Source of the DNA: a bacterium
GTDB lineage: Bacteria > UBP14 > UBA6098 > B30-G16
DNA: 14,124 bases
Direction: 5' to 3'
Assembly: GCA_027064665.1 (NCBI GenBank)
Contig: JAMOPH010000163.1
Span: forward strand, 1 to 14,124
Part shown: piece by piece, positions 1 through 6,895 of the stretch
Layout: every line of letters begins with the position of its first letter
Numbering within the stretch: the stretch's first letter is position 1
Program-made: the position numbers and the translations under genes
The notes under the pieces: model-generated
Seen by the model: the letters and a program-made list of their open reading frames with translations, nothing else
Told to the model about the DNA's origin: nothing
The model's database searches: none

Positions 1-2587
1 TTTTATCGGCGGGGATGATGTTCTTCTGGCGGCTCACAACGCCTCGTTTGATGTGGGGTTTATTAATGTGAGTTTGCTGGATGCGGGCAAAGAGCCTCTG
101 CGCAATCCCGTGGTTGACACCCTCTCGCTGGCAAGAATTTTATATCCAGACCTTTTGAATCATCAACTTGAGACGGTTGCCGGGCTTTTTAAGTTTGACC
201 TGAGACAGGCTCACCGTGCCACCGAGGATGCCCGGGCTTGCCTTGAGGTGGCAGTCGGTCTGTGGAAAACGCTTCTGGCACTGCCGGAGGAGGTGTTTGA
301 TAAAATTTACGCAATCCTTCAGCAGTCCAATATGCCGGGGATTTTAGACCTGTGGGAAGCCGCCGCCCAGGATAGAATCCTGTCCCGGTATGAGCCGCCC
401 GAGATTGATGAAAAGTATCTTCTCCGCCTGTCCAACGAGTTCGGTGAGAAAGAGAAGGGCACGGTTGAGTTCTCCCCGGAGGTGGTTCTGGAATATTTCT
501 CCGAGGACAGCCCTTTGCGGGCGGTTATGCCGGAGTATCGGTTTCGCCCCCAGCAGAGGCAGATGGCAGAACTTGTCCTCTCGGCGCTCATCAACGGCGA
601 GGTGGCTCTCATTGAGGCTGGCACAGGCATCGGCAAATCCTTCGCCTATTTGATTCCTATGCTTTTCTGGGCAGTGTCCAACGGCGAAAGGGTTGTGGTC
701 TCAACATTCACCAAGGCGCTGGAGGAACAACTTTTCTTTTCCGACCTTGAGGTTCTTCGGCGGGCGCTCCCCTTTGATTTCAAGGCTGTTCTGCTAAAAG
801 GCAAGGGCAATTATATCTGCCTTCGCCGGGTGGAAAGATATCTAAAAAACCCGCAACTTCTGACCTACAACGAGAGGAAAGCGCTTTTGTATATTATTCC
901 GTGGCTTGCGAGGACAAAGTCGGGGGATATATCGGAGAACACCGCGTTTTCCAACTCGGGCTCGCGCCATCTGTGGGAGAAAATCCGTGCGGAAAGCATC
1001 ACCTGTATAGGCAGCAAGTGCCCGTTTTTCAAGCGGGGATGCTATGTCTATTCAATCCGCCGGAAGGTGAGGGATGCCCAGGTTGTGGTGGTTAACCATT
1101 CGCTTCTTCTGGCGGATGCCGCCGGGGGAGTTCTGGGCGATTATAACTATATAGTGCTTGATGAGGCGCACAATCTTGAGCGTGTTGCGGCGGACACCTA
1201 CGGCGCCATTGTTGCACGGTGGCGCATAGTCTCGGCGCTGGATTCAATTTTCACCGATGTCCCACGACCATCGGGCACGCTGGCGTTTCTGTTCTCTTCC
1301 CTGCGGAACAGGGAAAAATACGGCGAACTCTATCAGCAGTGCATAAATGCCATTATGTCCGCAAGGTCTATGACCTTCACCTTCTTTATGGAGTTGACCG
1401 AGCAGATGGAGTTGGTATATCACTGGCGGGAGCAGAGGTATCCGGTCAGGAAGCGCTACGACCCGGACAACCCGGTTTTCCGGAAGATAAGCAAGTTCGG
1501 TGCCCAGTTGATTGAGCACCTAAAACAGGTAAAACTGACGCTGGAGCGGTTTGTTGAGTCGGTTGTCCCGGAGGATGAGGAATCGGAGCGGTTGACCGAG
1601 GAACTTCGTGGAGAGATAGAAAGAATTGATTCCATAATGGATGCGCTCATAACTTCGCTGAATCCCACGGAGTCGGATTTGGTGTATTGGATGGAGTCGC
1701 CGTCGCCGCAGGACGGCAACGAGAACGCCACCGCTTCGCTCAACTTCGCCTATCTGGACATCGGCAGGATTTTAGACAGCGTGATTTACAGAAAGGTTGC
1801 CACGGCGGTGCTTACATCGGCTACATTGAGTATCGCCGGGGATTTTTCCTATTATATCAAGGCGCTGGGATTGTATCGTCTTACGCCGAAGAGGCTGGTC
1901 ACAGCGATTCTGGGCTCGCCGTATGATTACGACAGGCAGTTGAAGGTGTTTGTGGGAAGGTTTCTTCCGCCGCCGAGCCCACACAACGAGCGGGAGTTCA
2001 CCGACGAGATTGTCCGGGTTATATGGGAGGTTTCCCGGAGATTTCGGGCTGGAGCGTTGGCGCTTTTTACGAGCCATCATATGCTCCAAAATGTGTTCTA
2101 CGAACTTCATTCGCTGCTTGAGGAGGAGGGGATAACCCTTCTGGCGCAGCAGTTGTCGGGTTCGCAGGCGGCGGTAAGGCGGAGATTTATTGAGGAGGTG
2201 GAGTCGGTTCTTCTGGGCACGGAGAGTTTCTGGCAGGGGGTCAATGTTCCCGGGGAGAGCCTTGAGGTGCTTTTTATAGTGAAACTGCCCTTCGGCGTGC
2301 CCGATGAGCCATACTCGGAGGCGAAACAGGAGGAAATCCGTGCCTGCGGCGGCAATCCGTTCATTGAGTATGTGGTGCCCCAGAGCGTAATCCGGTTCCG
2401 GCAGGGCGTGGGAAGACTTATCCGCAGCGAAAGCGACAGGGGAGTGCTCATAATCCTTGACCCCCGCATTTCAACCAAGCGCTACGGGAAAATGTTTGTG
2501 GACTCGCTTCCCACCCGGGCGATTGATGTGTTCTCCATTGACGAACTTCTGATGAAAATGGAGGAGCATTTCGGCGACAAAAGGTGA
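1..2587 (+). CDS. dinG: DnaQ-type exonuclease / DinG-type superfamily 2 helicase fusion, 5' end cut off
   Basis: The gene runs in from the left edge: the frame is open from base 2, and the first visible codons already encode exonuclease motif II (LLAAHNASFDVGF), so the GTG at 53 is internal. Counting from base 2, 861 residues are visible. Exonuclease motif III (HRATEDA) is at residues 71-77; motif I lies outside the window. The helicase follows: Walker A GTGIGKS at about 207-213 with lysine 212, and DEAH at 387-390. Between them are four cysteines at 273, 335, 340 and 347, spaced like the 4Fe-4S ligands of XPD/DinG helicases. Motif VI QGVGRLIRS is near the C-terminus. Family knowledge: DinG is a 5'-3' DNA helicase acting on R-loops, forks and G-quadruplexes, and the exonuclease domain removes 3' nucleotides. 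The fold assignments are secure; substrate and physiological role are inferred. The TGA stop touches the stop of the convergent SPFH gene. Confidence 0.93.
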   Translation, partial: FIGGDDVLLAAHNASFDVGFINVSLLDAGKEPLRNPVVDTLSLARILYPDLLNHQLETVAGLFKFDLRQAHRATEDARACLEVAVGLWKTLLALPEEVFDKIYAILQQSNMPGILDLWEAAAQDRILSRYEPPEIDEKYLLRLSNEFGEKEKGTVEFSPEVVLEYFSEDSPLRAVMPEYRFRPQQRQMAELVLSALINGEVALIEAGTGIGKSFAYLIPMLFWAVSNGERVVVSTFTKALEEQLFFSDLEVLRRALPFDFKAVLLKGKGNYICLRRVERYLKNPQLLTYNERKALLYIIPWLARTKSGDISENTAFSNSGSRHLWEKIRAESITCIGSKCPFFKRGCYVYSIRRKVRDAQVVVVNHSLLLADAAGGVLGDYNYIVLDEAHNLERVAADTYGAIVARWRIVSALDSIFTDVPRPSGTLAFLFSSLRNREKYGELYQQCINAIMSARSMTFTFFMELTEQMELVYHWREQRYPVRKRYDPDNPVFRKISKFGAQLIEHLKQVKLTLERFVESVVPEDEESERLTEELRGEIERIDSIMDALITSLNPTESDLVYWMESPSPQDGNENATASLNFAYLDIGRILDSVIYRKVATAVLTSATLSIAGDFSYYIKALGLYRLTPKRLVTAILGSPYDYDRQLKVFVGRFLPPPSPHNEREFTDEIVRVIWEVSRRFRAGALALFTSHHMLQNVFYELHSLLEEEGITLLAQQLSGSQAAVRRRFIEEVESVLLGTESFWQGVNVPGESLEVLFIVKLPFGVPDEPYSEAKQEEIRACGGNPFIEYVVPQSVIRFRQGVGRLIRSESDRGVLIILDPRISTKRYGKMFVDSLPTRAIDVFSIDELLMKMEEHFGDKR

Positions 2588-3433
2588 TTATTTCCCGCTG
2601 GGCATAACCATAGGCAGAGCCTTGAGGTCTTCGGGAATGACGATTATTGTGTTATTTGGGGAATTTACAAGGGATTTTAGCATTTCAATGCGATACCATC
2701 TTAAGTAATTTGGTGTAAGGCTTTGTGCGATAATGCGATTTGCCTCACGGATTCCCTCAGCCTCAATGATTTTGCGCTCCTTTTCCTTGCGCTCTTTCTC
2801 AAGGACGAACTCCATCTTCTGGGCTTCCTGGTCGGCTGTGATTTTAGCGTTGATTGCATCCTCAACCTCTTTGGGGAGTTGGACATTGCGCAGAAGGATT
2901 CTGTCAATCTCAATGCCTTTGCCCCTGGCGAGTTCAACAGCCCTTTCCTGAATTCGCTGGACGAACTCGTCCCTTTTGGTGGAGTAGATGTCCTCGGCGG
3001 AAAATTTCACGGCGATATCCCGGATGGAGGTTCTGAGCAGAGGGCGCACTACCTTGCTGACATAGTCAAGCCCGATTTTACGGTAAACCTCGGGAGCCTG
3101 CTCGGGGATGAGGCGGAACCAGGCGGTGATATCCAGTTTAACCTTGAGTCCCTCGGAGGTGAGGGCTTCTATGGCATCGTCGCCTTTGCGTTCACCCTCG
3201 GTTGGTGCGGCGGACATAGTGTATGCCTGCAGGCGTGTGTCCATTTTGACGATGTTATATAGCGGGTTGATGATGTGGAATCCCTCGTGCAGAACACCGG
3301 GTTTTACTTTGCCGAAGAGGACTTTGACGCCGACATATCCCGGCGGGATGATGGTGAAGGGATTCAGAAAGATAACGATAATAAGGGCGACGATGACAAT
3401 TAAGATGGTTATACCGATTGTTTTGCGTCTCAT
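2588..3433 (-). CDS. Prohibitin-family SPFH membrane protein
   Basis: A 281-residue protein with one N-terminal transmembrane helix (about residues 6-24) followed directly by the prohibitin/SPFH start (PPGYVGVKVLFGKVKPGVLHEGF). The SPFH domain extends to about residue 200, then a charged helical, probably coiled-coil, segment (about 200-240, rich in E, K and R), ending in a short PEDLKALPMVMPSG-like tail as in bacterial prohibitins. Family members form large ring assemblies on the membrane and often modulate proteases such as FtsH or organise membrane domains; here only family membership is visible. The ATG at 3433 has a good ribosome binding site (GGAG, plus-strand 3441-3444, 7 bases upstream). 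It is the last gene of the mscS-unknown-rpe-SPFH series, 48 bases after rpe, but its composition is GC-richer (one line counted 57%) than rpe. No separate promoter is convincing, though a TATAAG sits in the gap. The stop codon abuts the DinG stop, leaving no room for an ordinary terminator. Confidence 0.9.
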   Translation of the reverse strand: MRRKTIGITILIVIVALIIVIFLNPFTIIPPGYVGVKVLFGKVKPGVLHEGFHIINPLYNIVKMDTRLQAYTMSAAPTEGERKGDDAIEALTSEGLKVKLDITAWFRLIPEQAPEVYRKIGLDYVSKVVRPLLRTSIRDIAVKFSAEDIYSTKRDEFVQRIQERAVELARGKGIEIDRILLRNVQLPKEVEDAINAKITADQEAQKMEFVLEKERKEKERKIIEAEGIREANRIIAQSLTPNYLRWYRIEMLKSLVNSPNNTIIVIPEDLKALPMVMPSGK

Positions 3434-3481
3434 AGGTTAACTCCTTGTTTGGTTTAGGGTTCTTATAGTGCATTGGTTAGA

Positions 3482-4159
3482 TTAAGGTAGTAGTAATTTT
3501 CTAATTTTCTCCACAATTTCTCCATAATCCCTCGCTTTATAAAAAGCGCTTCCCATCACCAACATATTGGCACCCGCAGATAAGACAAGCGGGGCGGTTT
3601 CAAGATTAATTCCGCCATCAACGGCGATTATTCGGTTGTATCCAAGTTTGTGGTTTAGATTAGCGAACTGTTCTATTTTGGGTAAAACATCGGGAATAAA
3701 TTTCTGCCCCGCAAAGCCGGGATTTACACTCATAATTAAAATTAGGTCAAAGTTTTCAAGAATTTCCTCATAATTTTGAATTTGAGTGGGAGGATTTATA
3801 GCAATTCCGGCAGAAGTTTTTATTTCTTTTTTAAATTTTTTCCATAAATTTATATCTGCCAGTATCTCTATGTGTGCGGTTATGATTTTCACTCCCATTT
3901 CCGAGAATATTTTACCATATTTAATCGGGTCAGTAATCATTAGATGGGCATCCATAGAAAGGGAGGTTTTGTTTATGATTGATTTAACGACCGGAGGACC
4001 GAAACTTATATTCGGTACGAAATGCCCATCCATAATGTCAAGGTGAATCATATCAGCGCCGGCGGACTCCGTTTTCTTTATTTCTTCCCCTAAGTTGGAG
4101 AAATCAGCCGCTAAAATTGAGGGAGCGATGAGTATTTTACCATTAGTAACCGGTTTCAT
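3482..4159 (-). CDS. rpe: Ribulose-phosphate 3-epimerase
   Basis: A 225-residue TIM-barrel enzyme of normal family length. It interconverts D-ribulose 5-phosphate and D-xylulose 5-phosphate in the cytoplasmic pentose phosphate pathway. The family motifs are all present: APSILAADF at about 12-20, MIHLDIMDGHFVPN at 37-50 with metal ligands H39 and D41, DAHLM at 70-74 with H72, MSVNPGFAGQKF at 143-154, and VDGGIN at 180-185 with D181. D41 and D181 are the expected acid-base pair; nothing essential is missing. The ATG overlaps the TGA of the upstream gene by four bases (ATGA, 4156-4159), which points to translational coupling; the ribosome binding site of its own is weak (GGA close to the ATG). 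The gene is AT-rich compared with SPFH and DinG next to it. Whether the coupling to an unknown protein and a channel has metabolic meaning is not known. Confidence 0.96.
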   Translation of the reverse strand: MKPVTNGKILIAPSILAADFSNLGEEIKKTESAGADMIHLDIMDGHFVPNISFGPPVVKSIINKTSLSMDAHLMITDPIKYGKIFSEMGVKIITAHIEILADINLWKKFKKEIKTSAGIAINPPTQIQNYEEILENFDLILIMSVNPGFAGQKFIPDVLPKIEQFANLNHKLGYNRIIAVDGGINLETAPLVLSAGANMLVMGSAFYKARDYGEIVEKIRKLLLP

Positions 4160-5079
4160 CGTCCATTGTCTAACAATTCTTTTACTTTTTCAAGGAATTT
4201 ACCGGAAAAAATGTTCTTAATTGCGTCAACATCTGAAACGCTAACTGCCTTTACAAGGGCATCAATAGCGTTTTCCTCGGAGTCTATGATTTTAGTTGAT
4301 AAATTCGAGACCAATGCTCTCATACATTTTTGGAATGCTGGTTCAATAGAAGAATTTAGTTCATCAAATTGCATAGTATTATAGAAATCCGCAAGTGAAA
4401 ATTTGCATTTTGGGCACACAAAATGTTTGAGTATATCGTCTTCAGAGGGGGAGTAATCACATAGAGAAAAATCCTTAATAATAGCAATTCTGACATTTTG
4501 TATATCGGGGACTGTGCAATATGGTTTTAGAATATCAATACACGAAAGTTCTTCCATTATAGTAATTTTGTGGATTAAATCATCTATTTGTGGCTGTAAG
4601 GAACGAATTTTGTTGTTATGTTCTTGATGTATTTGCAAATATTTCTTCGCATATTTCCGAGCAAACTCTTCAAATCGTGTTTCGAATTCGTCGGCACGGT
4701 GAGGCTGACTGAAAATAACCGTGGGGAATAGTGTTTTTAAGGAGTCCTGCAATAACTCTAATTCTGAATTTTCTGCACCAACCCTAACTGTTTGCAGGAA
4801 TTTCGCCATATATTTAAATTTCTCAATACCTTGCACTATATAATCCCACCATCGCAGCATATCATACATATTTACCAGAAATTCGGGATCTTTAATCTCA
4901 TCGGGGCTTTTAGATATAAATGACTCGTAAGAATCATATTTTTTTATCTCTGATGCAATATCTAATAAAGTAATCACCTTATTGGGAACATCTACATTGC
5001 TAATTTGGGCAAGATAGAACAATTTGTTTGCAATGTTATCTATATTCATATCGGCGATTTTTTTGAAAATGCTTTCCAT
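4156..5079 (-). CDS. Unknown protein, helical with a C-terminal cysteine-pair module; weak resemblance to the end of DUF6079/PglY-type ATPases
   Basis: I do not recognise this 307-residue protein with confidence. It has no signal peptide or membrane helix and looks largely helical. Residues 134-170 form a charged helix (FEEFARKYAKKYLQIHQEHN), followed by a region with C207, then CPKC at 222-225; C180, C188, H219 and C252 are nearby, so a zinc site using C207, C222 and C225 is possible but not proven. From memory, a helix ending in a YxxxH-like pattern, then a conserved Cys, then CPxC followed by F is reminiscent of the C-terminal region of the very large BREX-associated DUF6079/PglY/BrxC ATPases; no ATPase domain is present here. 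Treat that as a hypothesis. The ATG has a clear AAGGAG site and follows the mscS stop by 15 bases; the 3' end overlaps rpe by four bases. It is one of the most AT-rich genes in the window (two lines counted at 33% and 35% GC). Confidence 0.85.
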   Translation of the reverse strand: MESIFKKIADMNIDNIANKLFYLAQISNVDVPNKVITLLDIASEIKKYDSYESFISKSPDEIKDPEFLVNMYDMLRWWDYIVQGIEKFKYMAKFLQTVRVGAENSELELLQDSLKTLFPTVIFSQPHRADEFETRFEEFARKYAKKYLQIHQEHNNKIRSLQPQIDDLIHKITIMEELSCIDILKPYCTVPDIQNVRIAIIKDFSLCDYSPSEDDILKHFVCPKCKFSLADFYNTMQFDELNSSIEPAFQKCMRALVSNLSTKIIDSEENAIDALVKAVSVSDVDAIKNIFSGKFLEKVKELLDNGR

Positions 5080-5094
5080 ACATCACTCCTTAAT

Positions 5095-5943
5095 TTAGTT
5101 TACTATCCTGTATGTAGTATATGCCAGTTCTACTTCTGGGGTTGCATTAATCTCATTTAACAGAAGGTCAAATACCTTAGACTCCATACTGCGTCTCTGC
5201 CGCACATTGACGAGGAATCTTCCTATGAGATTTACCCCGCTGTCCGCAATTTTGATATACACTATGGGATCAAAATTTTTATAATGGATCAAAAATTTCT
5301 CCTGTGCTCTGCGAATAGCCTGTTCAACCTCGCGAGGTGAATTACCTACAACTTTCTTCAACACCTGATGATATATTTCTACTGCCTTTCTATAGTCGCT
5401 TTCAAAAGTTATTGTTATAGCAAGTTCCGTCCATATATAAGGGAAAGCCTGCGTATAATTGAAGGTTTCCTTAGTAAATACCCAATTATTGGGAATCTTT
5501 ACTAATCTACCGGTGCTCTGTTCACCGTTAACCCAGTTGCCTATTTCAATCATACTTGTGGTGAGCATAGAAATATCTATAACATCCCCCTTAATCCCCC
5601 CAATTTCAATCCTGTCCCCCACCGAATAGAGTTTTGACCCGTTTATGTGAAGCCATCCCACGACTGAGGAAAGCGGATCCTTCAGAGCCAGCGCGATTCC
5701 GGCAGAAAGTAGCCCCAGCATCGTGGTGATCGACCCCAGCATTTCAGCCCATATCATCCCTATTACAAGCAAAGCAGATACCCCGACCAACAACGAAATC
5801 CTTTTGGTTGCTTTGTATCTTTGGACGGAATTGGGCACCGTTTTGGAAATGATCTTTCGGAAAAAGACCCCCAGAAGATAAAACGCCGCCAAAACAATTA
5901 TTGAGGAAAAAATCTTGTTTGCGATTTCCGTCCCGAACGGCAT
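5095..5943 (-). CDS. mscS: Small-conductance mechanosensitive channel, MscS family
   Basis: A 282-residue protein, close to the 286 of E. coli MscS. It should sit in the inner membrane as a heptamer and open under membrane tension to release solutes on osmotic downshock. Three hydrophobic segments are visible: about 8-27, 48-68 and 70-95, the last one being the pore helix (TTMLGLLSAGIALALKDPL), followed by the beta domain with the typical VGDRIEIGGIKGDVIDI pattern and VKIPNNWVF, then the alpha/beta C-terminal domain. I chose the ATG at 5943: it has GGAG 6 bases upstream, whereas a longer reading from TTG at 5997 would begin on the -35 box of the promoter and adds a non-membrane, charged extension. 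It is the first gene of the mscS-unknown-rpe-SPFH series. Base composition falls from about 57% GC near its 5' end to about 35% near its 3' end in counted lines. Confidence 0.93.
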   Translation of the reverse strand: MPFGTEIANKIFSSIIVLAAFYLLGVFFRKIISKTVPNSVQRYKATKRISLLVGVSALLVIGMIWAEMLGSITTMLGLLSAGIALALKDPLSSVVGWLHINGSKLYSVGDRIEIGGIKGDVIDISMLTTSMIEIGNWVNGEQSTGRLVKIPNNWVFTKETFNYTQAFPYIWTELAITITFESDYRKAVEIYHQVLKKVVGNSPREVEQAIRRAQEKFLIHYKNFDPIVYIKIADSGVNLIGRFLVNVRQRRSMESKVFDLLLNEINATPEVELAYTTYRIVN

Positions 5944-5949
5944 CTTTCG

Positions 5950-5959
5950 CTCCTTCTCC
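5950..5959 (-). promoter_or_regulatory. Ribosome binding site deciding the mscS start
   Basis: On the minus strand two GGAG tetramers occur in a row (plus-strand 5950-5953 and 5956-5959). The nearer one is 6 bases from the ATG at 5943, ideal spacing. This favours 5943 over the longer TTG reading at 5997. Confidence 0.75.
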
Positions 5960-5968
5960 TTGGTTGAA

Positions 5969-5997
5969 ATTATTAACCTCCACAAAGGAGATGTCAA
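5969..5997 (-). promoter_or_regulatory. Sigma-70-type promoter of the mscS-unknown-rpe-SPFH operon
   Basis: Reading the minus strand, a perfect TTGACA (5997-5992) is followed after 17 bases by AATAAT (5974-5969), five of six matches to TATAAT. A start site near 5962 would give a leader of about 18 bases carrying the double GGAG ribosome binding site of mscS. The spacer contains a short inverted repeat (CTCC ACAAA GGAG, plus-strand 5978-5990) that could be a small operator but is only four base pairs per arm. This is the best promoter match in the window. Confidence 0.65.
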
Positions 5998-6004
5998 TAA
6001 TTAC

Positions 6005-6031
6005 TTGCCTGGCGAAAACTTTATTTTTAAT
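6005..6031 (+). promoter_or_regulatory. Possible promoter for the secreted protein / GT-C gene pair
   Basis: TTGCCT (6005-6010) and TTTAAT (6026-6031) are separated by 15 bases, a short spacer. The match is moderate (4 of 6 and 5 of 6), but the position in the divergent gap fits, and it lies just upstream of the mscS promoter pointing the other way. The rest of the 124-base gap (5944-6067) holds only this and the mscS promoter. Confidence 0.3.
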
Positions 6032-6067
6032 TTTTGCCGAGTTGAACTTACGCCTTGAGGTGATGCT

Positions 6068-6895
6068 ATGAGGAAATTTTTCCCGTTACTTCTGATGACG
6101 CTTATGTTCTTACCGGCGACGGCGGTGGAGATATCCGCCCCGATAAAGTGGCACTCGGAGGGGTATCTTCTGCGCTTTGTCCCCCGCTCCGACCGGTATT
6201 TCCTTGAGGGAACAGTTGATAACTTAATAGATATGCTGAAAGTTGATTTTGGTGCCGAGCGTTCCCTTACCCTATTTTTACGAGCGACTATATGGACAGG
6301 GATGGGCTACCAGTGCGAGGATGTTATCTTTGACCCGAGGGATATGCATTACTCCTTGGTTCCCGGTCTCAGAGGCGAGATGGGGAAATACTCCCTCACA
6401 TTCCAGTGGCTCCACGACTGTTTCCACGAGGTTGACCGGAAAACCGAGCCCACTATTATATGGAACGCCTTTGAGTTTCGTTTCTCCCCGCAACATTTTA
6501 CCTCTGGAAATAAGATGGACAAATTTTACCAGTCGGATAAGGTTTTGACCTTTTTCCCGTTCTTTGATTGGGAGATATATTTTGCATTTTATCCTAAATT
6601 GCGTTCTGTGTCGTGGTTCCAATATATGCAACCATTTTCTACTCACACGGGCGCTGATATTAAAATAGGTTTAATTCAGCATAAATCTATTTTGCTCGGG
6701 ATTGAGTATACCCCAACTTTATGGACAAAATATGGCGGAGGAGTGTGCCATCGGCAATTAGCACAGATAAATCTGGATTATGTAGGTGATTATGGCGTAT
6801 TTTCCTTCTTTTGGGGATATAATTTCTATGAGGATCAACCAGTTCGCCCGAAACCACACAGAGCAATAATAGGGGTTAGGTGGGAAACGAGATGA
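6068..6895 (+). CDS. Secreted beta-rich protein, probably outer-membrane barrel-like, unknown function
   Basis: A 275-residue protein with a clear signal peptide (MRKFFPLLLMTLMFLPATA, cleavage probably after residue 19). The mature part is rich in aromatic residues and alternates polar and hydrophobic residues over many short stretches (for example SLTLFLRATIWTGMGY, KYSLTFQWLHDCFHEVDR, GVFSFFWGYNFYED), as in outer-membrane beta-barrels or periplasmic beta sheets. It ends in AIIGVRWETR, so the usual terminal aromatic residue is absent though a tryptophan is near the end. Three cysteines are seen (in YQCEDV, HDCFHE and GVCHRQ). I cannot name a family. The ATG is preceded by TGAGGTGAT. The stop TGA overlaps the ATG of the following membrane-protein gene (ATGA, 6892-6895), so the two products are probably made together. 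Composition drops from 50-58% GC before about 6540 to mostly 32-47% after, within this one gene. Confidence 0.85.
   Translation: MRKFFPLLLMTLMFLPATAVEISAPIKWHSEGYLLRFVPRSDRYFLEGTVDNLIDMLKVDFGAERSLTLFLRATIWTGMGYQCEDVIFDPRDMHYSLVPGLRGEMGKYSLTFQWLHDCFHEVDRKTEPTIIWNAFEFRFSPQHFTSGNKMDKFYQSDKVLTFFPFFDWEIYFAFYPKLRSVSWFQYMQPFSTHTGADIKIGLIQHKSILLGIEYTPTLWTKYGGGVCHRQLAQINLDYVGDYGVFSFFWGYNFYEDQPVRPKPHRAIIGVRWETR

Noticed and set aside
2723..3262. Open frame of 179 codons on the plus strand inside the SPFH gene
   Set aside because: It lies wholly antisense to a well-recognised SPFH gene, has no recognisable motif and no clear ribosome binding site, and is a shadow of that coding strand.
5944..5997. N-terminal extension of MscS starting at TTG 5997
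   Set aside because: The TTG is part of the TTGACA -35 box, and a better start with a GGAG site lies at 5943. The extra 18 residues resemble no part of MscS.
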